Shown here one piece after another: positions 17,470 to 26,468 of a stretch of DNA of 32,536 nt (position 1 is the stretch's first letter; every line of letters starts with the position of its first letter). The DNA is from Nodosilinea foveolarum (GTDB lineage: Bacteria; Cyanobacteriota; Cyanobacteriia; Phormidesmidales; Phormidesmidaceae), in contig QBMC01000028.1 of the NCBI GenBank assembly GCA_003242035.1, positions 1 through 32,536 on the forward strand. The letters are read 5' to 3'. Made by a program: the position numbers and the translations under genes. A model generated the notes under the pieces. It searched no databases. It saw only the letters and a program-made list of their open reading frames with translations, and had not been told where the DNA came from.

Positions 17470-18507
17470 CTAGGGCGGCGGTGGGGGCAATTGGTTTAGC
17501 AGCATGGCGATCGCATTCACAATATGCTGAGCGCTACCTGCGAGGAACGAAGCGTCTAACGTGACTGGCAGATCTCGTGGCGTGTGGTAGTTGGGATTGC
17601 GAAAGTTGGCAGTGTCGGTGACAAAAACAGCGGGAATATTTTTGTCCCAAAAGGGTGCGTGGTCGCTGCGAAGCAGGTCGGGGAAAAGACTTAGCGTACG
17701 TTCTGGAATCGGGAGACTCAGCACGAGTGGCCAGTGCTTTTGCGCCGAAAGCACAAAGGCTCCAATCAGATTAGTATGCGTACTAAGTCCTAGCACGGCT
17801 AGAAAATCTCCAGTCTGGGGCAGAGTTTGCACGGGCAGCCGGGGCGGATAGCGCTGACAACCCGCGTCTCGGCAAGCGTAGCCCACCATGTCTAAAATGA
17901 CTGCGCCTTTAATATCTGTGGCGTTTGCCGATTTTGTATAGGCCAAGCTGCCCAAGAGTCCACTGCCGTCTGTTTGCTGCTCTTCCTGGTCAAAAAAGAC
18001 TAGCTTCAAAGTCGCGGTACTGGGTCCGGCTGAAAAAATTCGAGCGGCTTCTATGAGAACAGCGATCGCGCTACCGTTGTCGTCAGCCCCGGCCGAATTT
18101 GAAATGGTGTCGTAATGCGCACCTAAGACAATGGCTCCTGCGGCTGAGTCACTGCCTGGAATTTCCGCAATCAAATTAGCGCCTTCGAGCGCACTACCGG
18201 TTTCTGCTAAGCCGTAAGATTGGCTGATGGTCGTTACACCATAGCTCGCTAGCTGAGCGGTAATGTACTGACGAGCGATCGCTTTTTGCTCAGGGTCATA
18301 GCGAGGTTGAGCGATCGCATAAACATGGTTCAAAAGCTGCTCTGCATCGACCGTTAGGTCTAGAATAGAGGGCGCAGATTCTGCGGGAAGCTCGATAGAA
18401 GCCGCTGGATTAAAGCCAGCAAGCATCTGGGGAATCGACTGTCCCCAGATAACGAGCGAGAGAATAATAGCCGCAAGGCCAAAAAAGAAAAGTCCGCTTT
18501 TTCTCAT
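17470..18507 (-). CDS. M28-family zinc aminopeptidase, membrane-anchored or exported
   Basis: 345 residues. An N-terminal hydrophobic segment (about 5-22) acts as a signal anchor or signal peptide, so the enzyme works in the periplasm or outside. The co-catalytic zinc ligands of the family are visible: His131 in GAHYDT, Asp142 in GADDNGSA, Glu175/Glu176 in DQEEQ, Asp206 in LDMVGY, and His in RSDHAPFW near the C-terminus. Length is normal for M28. The substrate is unknown; family members remove N-terminal residues or are related to glutaminyl cyclases. A Pro-rich tail ends the protein. The upstream gap carries a terminator for the preceding gene, so this gene has its own promoter. Confidence 0.92.
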   Translation of the reverse strand: MRKSGLFFFGLAAIILSLVIWGQSIPQMLAGFNPAASIELPAESAPSILDLTVDAEQLLNHVYAIAQPRYDPEQKAIARQYITAQLASYGVTTISQSYGLAETGSALEGANLIAEIPGSDSAAGAIVLGAHYDTISNSAGADDNGSAIAVLIEAARIFSAGPSTATLKLVFFDQEEQQTDGSGLLGSLAYTKSANATDIKGAVILDMVGYACRDAGCQRYPPRLPVQTLPQTGDFLAVLGLSTHTNLIGAFVLSAQKHWPLVLSLPIPERTLSLFPDLLRSDHAPFWDKNIPAVFVTDTANFRNPNYHTPRDLPVTLDASFLAGSAQHIVNAIAMLLNQLPPPPP

Positions 18508-18533
18508 ATTTTCAATAATCTATGTGTAAAAGC

Positions 18534-18572
18534 AAAAAAGCAGGCTTCCTTTTGTAGGGAACCTGCTTTTTT
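18534..18572 (-). terminator. Bidirectional-type intrinsic terminator
   Basis: Stem AAAAAAGCAGG(C)TTCC (18534-18549) pairs with GGAACCTGCTTTTTT (about 18558-18572), with one bulged base and an 8-base loop. T-runs exist on both strands. By position it ends the small conserved gene at 18602-18913 (minus strand), just before the M28 peptidase gene. Confidence 0.85.
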
Positions 18573-18601
18573 GAATATTACCTGTCTAACGCCCTATCTA
18601 A

Positions 18602-18913
18602 TTAACGATGTTCGTCCAACTCTGGAGTAGTGTCTTTTTGAAGCAATCTAGAAAGCTGCCCGCGAATATCGGCTGGCTGAGGTGTGTTCGTTTTAGAGGT
18701 GACAACCAGACAAACTTCAATCTCAGAGACGTTGTCGATGCGAGTCGTTTTCTCCCAAATTTTGCGCTTTGTATCAGATTCCGACTCATAGCGGAAGGTC
18801 AGCATATTATCGCCAACTTCTAAAATCTCGACGTTTTTGAACCAGCCGTTGCTGCTTTGGATGTAAAGCCAAACGCCGAGTTTGCCAACTAATTCTCTGA
18901 GCTTGCCTTCCAT
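18602..18913 (-). CDS. Small conserved cyanobacterial-type protein, possibly DUF6679
   Basis: 103 residues, soluble, beta-rich in the middle (VWLYIQ, WFKNVEILEVGDNMLTFRYESE) and ending in a charged, flexible tail. The pattern W....ILxV...LTxRYExExD....WE...RIDxVxxI recalls a small cyanobacterial family that I remember as DUF6679, so the family name is tentative. Function unknown. It ends at a strong terminator 30 bases downstream. The upstream region (488 bases) is free of genes. Confidence 0.7.
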   Translation of the reverse strand: MEGKLRELVGKLGVWLYIQSSNGWFKNVEILEVGDNMLTFRYESESDTKRKIWEKTTRIDNVSEIEVCLVVTSKTNTPQPADIRGQLSRLLQKDTTPELDEHR

Positions 18914-19401
18914 GTTGTGCCCTAACGATAACTGCGTGAATAAGAAAATGGAATTACCAAATTGAAATTATCTAGAATGAAGGAATTTAGGTGGGAGTAG
19001 CGATAGAGACCGCATCCGTCTTTAGATACGAATCTTGGCCACTTCTAGAATTTCTCACAGATTCTACCACTTCAAAAAGTTTTACGTAGACTAAACGGCT
19101 CCAAAAATGAAGGAGAACCGAGCCAACACCAAGCTTTCCTTATGCAAAAGCATTGTTCCCAAGATGTCAAATTTTCGCGCTACGGGAAATAACTACCCCT
19201 GCGTTCTTGTATGGGTGATGGACAAACTGATAAGTTTAATTGATAGCTCATATCGAATCTGCTTACGTTCAAGGGATCGTTTCAAAGGATGCCTGTCGGA
19301 ATAATGCAGGATTGAGGCGATAAACTAATGGCTGCGCTCCGATTTCGTTCTTTATGAAGCGTCTGAGTTTTGTTTGACCTGCTTTCTAATTATTTTCTGA
19401 T
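18914..19401. other. 488-base intergenic stretch, no convincing gene
   Basis: One 65-codon frame (19107-19304) has no ribosome site and a composition unlike neighbouring genes, and I do not accept it. A short perfect TAGAAT/ATTCTA hairpin lies near 19047-19067. A TTGACC hexamer at 19374-19379 has no -10 partner before the gpsA start. No tRNA features. Confidence 0.5.
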
Positions 19402-20397
19402 ATGCCGGTTTCTGTTCCTACCACTCCCTATTTAGATCCTGCGGTTTCTCGCTATCCGCCGTCCAATCGCGTTCTAAGGTTGACTGTTCTGGGTGCTGGC
19501 GCTTGGGGATCGGCGCTAGCGGGTCTGGCAAGACTGAATGGGCATACGGTGCAGGTGTGGTCGCGGCGAGGGGATTTGGAGCTGGCTGAGGCGATCGCCG
19601 AATCAGACGTGATTTTGTCAGCAATTTCGATGAAGGGCGTGGCGAGCGTGGTGCAGCAGCTTCATCAGCTAGGTATTCCGTCCGAATCTATTTTAGTGAC
19701 GGCGACCAAAGGACTCGATCCGCAGACGACTCAGACGCCTTCTCAACTCTTGAGTCAGACTTTTCCGACACATGCCGTGGCGGTGCTTTCTGGGCCAAAC
19801 CTTTCGCAGGAAATTGAGCATGGACTCCCGGCGGCGACGGTGCTGGCGAGTACAGATCGCTCTGCGGCGCTGCGTGTACAGCGGTTGCTTGCTTCCGATC
19901 AGTTTCGGGTGTATACCAGCGCCGATCCGCTGGGGGCAGAGTTGGGTGGAGCGCTGAAGAATGTAGTGGCGATCGCCGTAGGAGTTTGTGATGGCCTCAG
20001 CTTGGGCACTAACGCTAAGTCGGCCCTGATTACTCGTGCGCTCCCCGAAGTGATTCGGATCGGGATGAGACTGGGTGCGGCGGAAGTTGAAACCTTTTAC
20101 GGGCTAAGCGGTTTGGGCGATATGCTGGCAACCTGTAGCAGCCGACTGAGCCGAAATTATCGGGTGGGCTACGGACTGGCGCAGGGTAAATCGCTGCCGC
20201 AGATTTTGGCGGAGCTGGGCAGTACGGCAGAAGGGGTTAATACCGCTCATGTCTTGATGGAAATAGCGGATCGTGAGGGGATGGCCGCGCCGATCTCGCG
20301 TGAGGTTGAGCGGCTATTGCAGGGCCAGATTACGCCGAAGCAGGCTGTAGAAGCGCTGATGGAACGCGACCTCAAGCCGGAAGCCGGTGATTCGTAG
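19402..20397 (+). CDS. gpsA: NAD(P)-dependent glycerol-3-phosphate dehydrogenase GpsA
   Basis: Reduces dihydroxyacetone phosphate to sn-glycerol 3-phosphate for membrane lipid synthesis, in the cytoplasm. The Rossmann motif GAGAWGSALA lies near residue 31-40. Later motifs SGPN, ELGGALKNVVAIAVGV (with the catalytic Lys) and GLSGLGDM are all present. 331 residues. Compared with the E. coli enzyme, the stretch between the first Rossmann strand and SAISMKGV is shortened by about 30 residues, a form I recall from other cyanobacterial GpsA proteins. The N-terminus has about 25 extra residues before the Rossmann fold, so the true start could be later. The gene converges on the receiver-kinase gene, 5 bases apart. 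Confidence 0.95.
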   Translation: MPVSVPTTPYLDPAVSRYPPSNRVLRLTVLGAGAWGSALAGLARLNGHTVQVWSRRGDLELAEAIAESDVILSAISMKGVASVVQQLHQLGIPSESILVTATKGLDPQTTQTPSQLLSQTFPTHAVAVLSGPNLSQEIEHGLPAATVLASTDRSAALRVQRLLASDQFRVYTSADPLGAELGGALKNVVAIAVGVCDGLSLGTNAKSALITRALPEVIRIGMRLGAAEVETFYGLSGLGDMLATCSSRLSRNYRVGYGLAQGKSLPQILAELGSTAEGVNTAHVLMEIADREGMAAPISREVERLLQGQITPKQAVEALMERDLKPEAGDS

Positions 20398-20402
20398 ATG
20401 GA

Positions 20403-21773
20403 TTATGTTGCGCTCGGTAGCGTAATACGAAAGGTGGTGCCTTTGCCCATAGTAGAGGCGCATTCCATCTGACCGCCGTGGTTTTCGGTGACGATTTTTT
20501 GGGCGATAGAAAGGCCGAGGCCGGTGCCTTTACCTGCCGTTTTAGTGGTGAACTGGCTCTCGAAAATGCGCTTTCTGACGGCTTCTGACATGCCGCCTGC
20601 GGTGTCGGTGATTTTAATTTCGATCAGCTCACCGACTAGGCCGGTCTCAATCGAAATGGTCGGTGTTTGATCGTTGCGCGCTCTTTCTTCTAGCGCGTCA
20701 ATTGCGTTGGCCAGAACGTTCATAAATACCTGGTTGATCTGACCGGGGTAGCAGTTAATTTTAGGTAGCTGCCCGTAGTGTTTATCAACGACGATTTCAG
20801 AGCGATCGCCGTCTGCTTTCAGTCGGTGGCGCAAAATCAACAGCGTGCCGTCAATGCCTTTGTGTAGATCGTAGTCCTGTTTGTGGGTTTTGTCGGTGCG
20901 GGCAAAGGTGCGTAGAGATTGACTGATGGTTTTGATGCGATCGCCGCTGGTTGCCATAGATTCAATCAGCTTAGAAAAATCTTCGACAATATAGTCTAAT
21001 TCGATCTCTTCTGCGTGATCTTCTACGAGCTGTTTTTCAGCAGGCTTGTTGTTTTTATCGCTAGTTTCTATCACTGCTTGTTGGACAGCAATATGTTCTA
21101 AAAGCTGCTGCGTATAGTTTGAAACAAAGCTCATGTTGCTAGTAATACAGCCGATAGGATTGTTGATTTCGTGGGCTACACCCGCCACTAGTTCCCCTAA
21201 CGCAGAGAGTTTTTCACGTTGCACAACCTGATCTTGAGCCTGCTGCAAATGTTCGTTGGCCTGAGTGAGCGCGCTGTCGCCAACTTTGATGCGACTTTCT
21301 AACTGACTGTTAATGGCCTTGAGCTGCGCCTCGGCTCGTTCTCTGCGCTCAACTTCGATGGCCATCTGTTTATTTTGCTGGCGTAGCGTTTGCAGTAGCT
21401 CGCTCATTTTAAGATGGACTTTTACTCGTGCGATGACTTCTTCTCGCTGAAAAGGTTTGGTGATGTAGTCCACAGCACCGAGAGAAAGTCCTTTGGCCTT
21501 ATTTTCAACATCGGCTAGCGCTGTCATAAAGATAATAGGAATCTCCATCAAATCAGGATTCGATTTGAAGCGCCGACAGGTTTCAAACCCTCCGATTCCC
21601 GGCATCATAACGTCTAGTAAGATTAAGGTAGGGCGATCGCTCGCGGCCTGAGTCAGCGCGGTTTCTCCATCCATCGCGACCCGCACCCGACAGCCAAAGT
21701 CTTTGAGCGATTTGGAGAGAACGGCTAAATTGGCGGAATTGTCGTCAACAATGAGAATAAAATCAGCAGCCAT
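20403..21773 (-). CDS. Receiver domain-histidine kinase (response-regulator/kinase hybrid)
   Basis: 456 residues from the ATG at 21773 (AGGA 11 bases upstream). The frame stays open to a TTG at 21836, which would add 21 residues lacking family similarity. Order: a receiver domain (5-120; phosphoacceptor D54 in LLDVMMPG, K106 in ITKPFQ), a coiled coil (about 123-190), then a HisKA/HATPase kinase with H201 in AHEINNPIG, an N-box (NVLANAIDALEE), DTAGG and GTGLGLSIAQ. This layout, receiver first then kinase, suits the end of a phosphorelay: it would receive phosphate from the upstream kinase and control its own output. It is the last gene of the FIST-kinase-kinase operon, with 117 bases between it and the previous gene. 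No DNA-binding domain. Confidence 0.93.
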   Translation of the reverse strand: MAADFILIVDDNSANLAVLSKSLKDFGCRVRVAMDGETALTQAASDRPTLILLDVMMPGIGGFETCRRFKSNPDLMEIPIIFMTALADVENKAKGLSLGAVDYITKPFQREEVIARVKVHLKMSELLQTLRQQNKQMAIEVERRERAEAQLKAINSQLESRIKVGDSALTQANEHLQQAQDQVVQREKLSALGELVAGVAHEINNPIGCITSNMSFVSNYTQQLLEHIAVQQAVIETSDKNNKPAEKQLVEDHAEEIELDYIVEDFSKLIESMATSGDRIKTISQSLRTFARTDKTHKQDYDLHKGIDGTLLILRHRLKADGDRSEIVVDKHYGQLPKINCYPGQINQVFMNVLANAIDALEERARNDQTPTISIETGLVGELIEIKITDTAGGMSEAVRKRIFESQFTTKTAGKGTGLGLSIAQKIVTENHGGQMECASTMGKGTTFRITLPSAT

Positions 21774-21889
21774 TTGAAGAGATTTCCTGAAAGGTGATAG
21801 CGAAGGAGGATTGACGAAAATCGGTGCGTCAATCAACAGGCAGACGGGTTGCAGACCGGTGGGTCTGTAGTTTATGGCCCGGTTTGAGG

Positions 21890-23191
21890 CTAGGTGTGTT
21901 TTCCTAGCAAATTTAACAGCGCCTTGAGTCGAAAGTCTTCTGCTAAGGTGATGACGCTTTGGATGAATTGAGGATAGCGATCTTGTAAAGTCTGGGCCTC
22001 GGCTAAAACCGCGTCTAAGTCTCCTTGCTGGGCGAATACCTGAAGTGAGGCCAGTTCAGCTATGCTGGGTGCTTTCTCATCTGCGGTAGGCGTTAGCGCT
22101 GATGGGTTTAGTCCTTTTGCTTCTGAAAAGACTACAGTTGCAGAAACGCTTTGCCCTAGTTGACTCGTAATCTCTCTCAACGCTAATTCTTCGTCTGTGA
22201 GGACTTCGAGCGCACCGATGGCCATACTAAAGCTGAAGTGACTCCCCTTGCCTAGCTCACTTCTAACCATCAGTTCGCTACCCATAAGCTCGATAATTCG
22301 AGTGCTGATGGCAAGTCCTAGTCCGGTGCCTTCTGCCTTACGGCTGTCGTCTCCAACCTGCTCGAAGGGTTGAAAGATGCGCTGAGTTTGTTCAGCGGTC
22401 ATGCCGACACCCGTATCTCTAATCGAAAATTTCAGGAGAGAATGCTTTGAGTTTGTGGCGGATTCCACGCGAAAGAGAACGCTGCCCTGGTCGGTAAATT
22501 TAATGGCGTTGCCCAACAGATTAATCAGTACCTGACGCAGCCGCTTTTCGTCAGCACAAACAGATTTGGGCAAAAGAGCGTTTGCTTCGTAGACAAACTC
22601 GATGTTTTTCTGAGTAGCTCGAATTTGACACATCTCAGCCACACCTTGTAGAAAAGTGCCCAACGAGAACTCCGTTAGGTGCAGATCCATTCTGCGGGCT
22701 TCGATCTTAGACAGATCAAGAATGTCATTAATCAGCGTGAGCAGGTGGGAGCCACATTGAGAAATGACCTCTACACCTTTTTGATTCTCCCTAGAGAGAT
22801 CGTCTGAGTGCTTAAGAATTTGGGCATAGCCTAAAATGCCATTTAGCGGCGTTCTTAGCTCGTGGCTCATATTGGCCAAGAACTCGCTTTTGGCACTATT
22901 AGCATTGTCGGCGGCGGCTTTGGCCTCAGTGAGACTAGCGCTTTGGGCCTCGGCTTCTAACAATAGTCGCTTTAGCATGTTCTCGCGTTCTTGGTTCTCG
23001 CGTTCCATTTCGGCGCGAGTGCGCTCTGATCGGCTCAGTTTCTTTTGAAGGATGCGATTTGCCTTTTGGAGGACTTTGATCTCATTAGCAGTCTCCGGCT
23101 CAATGTCTGGCTCAATACTTGACTTAGGAAGCGGGGTTGAATGCATATGACGCATATTTTGTAGCGTTGTGTTGACTCGAACTGTCTGCAT
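21890..23191 (-). CDS. Histidine kinase without input domain (partner of FIST protein)
   Basis: 433 residues. A coiled coil (about 37-100) leads to HisKA with H110 in MSHELRTPLNG, then HATPase_c with N227 (LGNAIKF), DTGVG (259-263) and GTGLGL (288-293). No transmembrane or sensory domain is present, so input probably comes from the FIST protein encoded 2 bases upstream. After the kinase core, residues about 372-431 (IAELASLQVFAQQGDLDAVL...) resemble the helical module that, as I recall, ends many cyanobacterial hybrid kinases, usually after a receiver domain. Here no receiver precedes it. Codons of the FIST stop and this start are almost contiguous, which implies co-translation. Confidence 0.92.
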   Translation of the reverse strand: MQTVRVNTTLQNMRHMHSTPLPKSSIEPDIEPETANEIKVLQKANRILQKKLSRSERTRAEMERENQERENMLKRLLLEAEAQSASLTEAKAAADNANSAKSEFLANMSHELRTPLNGILGYAQILKHSDDLSRENQKGVEVISQCGSHLLTLINDILDLSKIEARRMDLHLTEFSLGTFLQGVAEMCQIRATQKNIEFVYEANALLPKSVCADEKRLRQVLINLLGNAIKFTDQGSVLFRVESATNSKHSLLKFSIRDTGVGMTAEQTQRIFQPFEQVGDDSRKAEGTGLGLAISTRIIELMGSELMVRSELGKGSHFSFSMAIGALEVLTDEELALREITSQLGQSVSATVVFSEAKGLNPSALTPTADEKAPSIAELASLQVFAQQGDLDAVLAEAQTLQDRYPQFIQSVITLAEDFRLKALLNLLGKHT

Positions 23192-23193
23192 CG

Positions 23194-24351
23194 TTAGTTC
23201 GTCCCAATGAGAAGAGCGGCAAAGGTTTCATTATGAAACTGAGGCGTGGTTTCTTCGGTGAAGGGAGAAATTTCACCGAAGGAATAGAAGCCTAGTTTGG
23301 GTAGCTCGGCTCCTAAAAACGATTCGGCTACTTTGTATTCTTCTGTAATCCGAGTACCCAAATTTCTTTGGCGCGATACGCAAGAGACAATGAGAGCTGC
23401 ACTCGGCTCGTGGCCTTGGTAGGCGACCTGCGCTTTTTCGAAAGCCTCTCTCGCTGCTTGCAGAAGACTGTCTTCGCTGGGCGAGGCAAGCTGAATGATT
23501 GACTGCTCTGGGACGTGGCTAAAGTATTTGACGCTGCCTGCTTCGGCGTTTTCGCTATGGGGCGATCGCAGATAAAAGTTGTCGCTGTCGGGTTCGTGGA
23601 CGGCGATCGCGCTTACCCGAGAGTTGCCCGCCACCTTAATTTTTTGCTCGCCAAAGTAGTCAATGTAAAATTGTTTAGCAGGCTGTCCGTCTATCTCGTG
23701 CAGTGTGTAGCGCTCGGACTTGGTAACGGTGGCCTTGCGTCCAATCGGTATTTGTCCGGTGGCTACGCCATAGGATACGTTGAGATTGCCCGAGAACGTG
23801 AGGACGACGACCGTACCCTCCATTACTTCGGAGCCTAAAAATTGATAGGTGTGCTCAAACCGGCAGTCGTCTGCGGTAAACCCGCCAAACACGGGCACGG
23901 CTCTGCCAATGGCTGCTTTTAGTCCTTGAGTCAGGGCCATCCCGTCTACGCCTATGCCTTCACACAAGGCGTAGCAGAGTTTCATATTGGGTGCGTTGGC
24001 TGAGGCGATCGCGTCTTGAGCCGCTGCCGCTTCATCGTCGCAGGCCCCATGCCCTACCCCCACGCTGAACGTAATCTCGTCGGAACAAAACAGCATTACA
24101 GCTAGTGAGTCCTGCTGAAAGGCAGCTTGCGAAGACATCTCAGCGCTGCTAGTGCCGCCTACTAACAAAATGCCAGGATAGGCCGTCTGAATGCGCTCTA
24201 GAATATCCCGGTGCTCAAAATCCGTAGCCGCAAATACAATGCCTGCTTGAGGACTATCCTCTCCCAACGTTTTCTGACATTGCGCCAGTACCTCTTCTAT
24301 CGCTTCGATAGAGTCAGGGTCTACGCTATGACCTACGGCTACTTTGAACAT
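23194..24351 (-). CDS. FIST-domain sensory protein
   Basis: 385 residues, soluble. FIST_N covers about 20-205 (GIVFAATDFEHRDIL, LVGGTSSAEM, DSLAVMLF, VFGGFTADD), and FIST_C about 215-370 (IDGQPAKQFYIDYFG, then SCVSRQRNLG and GFYSFGEISPF near the end). FIST modules are predicted to bind small ligands, perhaps amino acids, and are often tied to kinases or cyclic-nucleotide enzymes. Here the sensor is a separate protein just ahead of a kinase lacking any input domain, so the two very likely act together in the cytoplasm. The ligand is unknown. It is the first gene of the operon. Confidence 0.92.
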   Translation of the reverse strand: MFKVAVGHSVDPDSIEAIEEVLAQCQKTLGEDSPQAGIVFAATDFEHRDILERIQTAYPGILLVGGTSSAEMSSQAAFQQDSLAVMLFCSDEITFSVGVGHGACDDEAAAAQDAIASANAPNMKLCYALCEGIGVDGMALTQGLKAAIGRAVPVFGGFTADDCRFEHTYQFLGSEVMEGTVVVLTFSGNLNVSYGVATGQIPIGRKATVTKSERYTLHEIDGQPAKQFYIDYFGEQKIKVAGNSRVSAIAVHEPDSDNFYLRSPHSENAEAGSVKYFSHVPEQSIIQLASPSEDSLLQAAREAFEKAQVAYQGHEPSAALIVSCVSRQRNLGTRITEEYKVAESFLGAELPKLGFYSFGEISPFTEETTPQFHNETFAALLIGTN

Positions 24352-24543
24352 AGAACCTCTTTTGCTTGATTGCCCTCTCCTCTGTCTTGGCTACAAAAAG
24401 CGCAGCAACTGAGAAAATGACTTTATCAATAGGTTTCCCAAGCAAATAGATTTCTTGATTCGATCTACGCCATGGAAGGATAATTTCCTCATGGAGATGA
24501 CTCAATGAAGAGCACGGTCGAAGTTAGCGGTGCCTCTGAAGCT

Positions 24544-26154
24544 TTAGGGAAGTTCAGACTCGACTGGGTTAGCGGTATTCACTGCTTTACTTTCGGAGTT
24601 CTCTGCCGTATCTATAAGCTCGTTCGAGTCATCTGAAGCCTCTACGTCTTTTGGCAGGTCTTCTACGTCTGTATACAACTGAATACTAGGGTTGATGGGC
24701 GCTTTGGCTGGCTGGATCGTCTCGCTCTGCGACTCAATCTGAGCCTTTTGAAAAGCGCTCCATCTGGCTCTTAGCTGTTCTAAAAACCCAGTTTTGGTAA
24801 GCTCAGTCTCAGGCAACTCAGTCTCAGGTAGCTCAGGTTCAAAAGGGGCGATCTTGGGTGACTCTGTCTCAAGAGTGGCTTCCTCTGGCGCTTCGAAGGC
24901 TTTATCCGGCTCGAATTCCGTATCTTCTGACTGGTTTGAAAAATCAATATCTGTTTCTGCTGCGGGTGCGGTCAGATTGTCTGGGATATCGTCATTAATG
25001 TCGTCTATCGTGCGATTCCCTTCGAAGCTCTTTGTTTCCTCTAAGCTCTCTATTTCTTCTGAGTCTTGCGTTTCCTTTGGTAGCGATCGCTCAGGAACTA
25101 ATTCTTTGTTTTCATCCAATTCTAGATATTGAGTGTCCTTTGGCTCGTAGTTAGGAATGACTATTTGACCGATTTGTTCAATCGGAAGTTCTCCACGTAC
25201 CAGTTTGGAGAAGGTATCTTTTATTTCGGGGTCGTAGTTGACCAATCGTACGGTGCTATTAAACGCGTTATTTATGGGTGCGCCTTTTTCGTCTACCAAA
25301 CTGAGCTGAACCCAATTTTGACCCGGCTTGAGTCCTTTTAAGTAAACCGGCTGCCACTGATCGAATAAAAAGGTTTGACCATTGACAGTGCAGCGAATTT
25401 GCCAGTCGCGAATGTCGTCTTCTGAATTTTCTGCGGCTACTAAATGGAGCGGCGCATTGTTGAGATAAAAATCGAGCAGAACGGGCTGCGCTCCGAAGGT
25501 GCCTTGCGGTTCGTTGTAGGTTAGCAGCGGTAAACCAGGATCGGGCGTATTTTCTGCTGTGGATGCCAGAACGTGAAAAGTCGTCTGAGCGTAGGCAGCG
25601 GCATTTTTGAAGCTTTCGCCCCAGGGAAGCACAGCAAAGACTCTTAAGGTATGGCTACCAGGTAAAAGCTCAGGGAACGCGACTGGCTCGTCTAGATTGT
25701 AAATATCCTGTGCGGGTTGGTTGTCGAGGATGGCTTTTAGGTGCGGGCCAAGCTGGGTTGCCTCCTCCTTATATATAGAGAGGCCGCGTAGCTTAATTTT
25801 AGCGGCGAACTCGGTTTCGGTGAGGGTTTGATCGGGTTTGGGATAGGCAATCTCAACCTGGGGCTGTAGATTGCTGGCAAGATTGGCCAGGTCTAGAAAA
25901 ACGGCGGGCGGCGCAACTTCGCTGATATCGCCGCTGAGCGTTCTCACTTCACCACCAATGGGGCGATCGGGAAGCTCTAGGAGGCGAACAGAAGAATTAA
26001 CTTGCGAACAACTAGCGGCTAAGCAGAGAGCGGCTACGATAACCCATTGCGTTGCTCGTTTGAGCCAGACTGAGGCAATGGCTTTTAAGGCGGCTGAAAA
26101 CTGAGAGGATGTTTTGGGTGCGTTGGTGCAGCCTTTCTGTCGGAAAATTGCCAT
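24544..26154 (-). CDS. Probable lipoprotein or exported protein with acidic, repetitive C-terminal half
   Basis: 536 residues. A hydrophobic segment at about 36-48 ends LAASC (C49), a weak lipobox, preceded by an unusually long basic N-region. Residues about 60-340 look like exported beta-rich domains: an SHTLRVFAVLPWGESF segment and a GQNWVQLSLVDEKGAPI segment suggest Ig-like or chaperone-like folds that bind other proteins. From about 350 to the end the sequence is highly acidic and of low complexity, with tandem PETEL units near residue 450, and is probably disordered. I do not recognise the family. The gene is divergent from psaA across a 662-base gap. Confidence 0.7.
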   Translation of the reverse strand: MAIFRQKGCTNAPKTSSQFSAALKAIASVWLKRATQWVIVAALCLAASCSQVNSSVRLLELPDRPIGGEVRTLSGDISEVAPPAVFLDLANLASNLQPQVEIAYPKPDQTLTETEFAAKIKLRGLSIYKEEATQLGPHLKAILDNQPAQDIYNLDEPVAFPELLPGSHTLRVFAVLPWGESFKNAAAYAQTTFHVLASTAENTPDPGLPLLTYNEPQGTFGAQPVLLDFYLNNAPLHLVAAENSEDDIRDWQIRCTVNGQTFLFDQWQPVYLKGLKPGQNWVQLSLVDEKGAPINNAFNSTVRLVNYDPEIKDTFSKLVRGELPIEQIGQIVIPNYEPKDTQYLELDENKELVPERSLPKETQDSEEIESLEETKSFEGNRTIDDINDDIPDNLTAPAAETDIDFSNQSEDTEFEPDKAFEAPEEATLETESPKIAPFEPELPETELPETELTKTGFLEQLRARWSAFQKAQIESQSETIQPAKAPINPSIQLYTDVEDLPKDVEASDDSNELIDTAENSESKAVNTANPVESELP

Positions 26155-26390
26155 AGCTTGCCCTGTATCAAAATTTCACGAGCTGCATCGTTGAGTGCTC
26201 GTCAGATCTGATCGTAGTAGACGGCGACGCCAGACGGACATCTCTGTTACCAAACTGGAGAATTATCAGCAACCCTTTTCCAGAAGTCACTACTCAATCG
26301 AGCTAAATTTTTCTAATCCCCAGCAGCGGGGAACTCTGGGGTCAAGGCGAAAATGCAAACAAACTTCTTGTAACTATACAAATGTTCAGT

Positions 26391-26468
26391 AAAGGGGCCT
26401 GTCAGTCTATTGGAAACCTAAGAGAAAGTCTATGGTTTGCTAGAAAAACGACGCTGACAGCCCTTTTT
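26391..26468 (+). ncRNA. Candidate structured RNA or terminator upstream of psaA
   Basis: Outer arms AAAGGGGCCTGTCAG (26391-26405) and CTGACAGCCCTTTTT (26454-26468) pair over CTGTCAG/CTGACAG and GGG/CCC with a bulge. An inner stem AAACC/GGTTT (26414-26418, 26434-26438) closes an internal loop. The right arm ends in a five-T run, the layout of a terminator. A TATACA box at 26375-26380 sits about 10 bases before the left arm, so a transcript of about 80 bases consisting almost wholly of this fold is conceivable. Alternatively it is the terminator of a longer upstream transcript, or an inverted-repeat relic. Confidence 0.4.

Noticed and set aside
19107-19304. 65-codon reading frame before gpsA
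   Set aside because: No ribosome site, no recognisable protein pattern and a composition unlike neighbouring genes.
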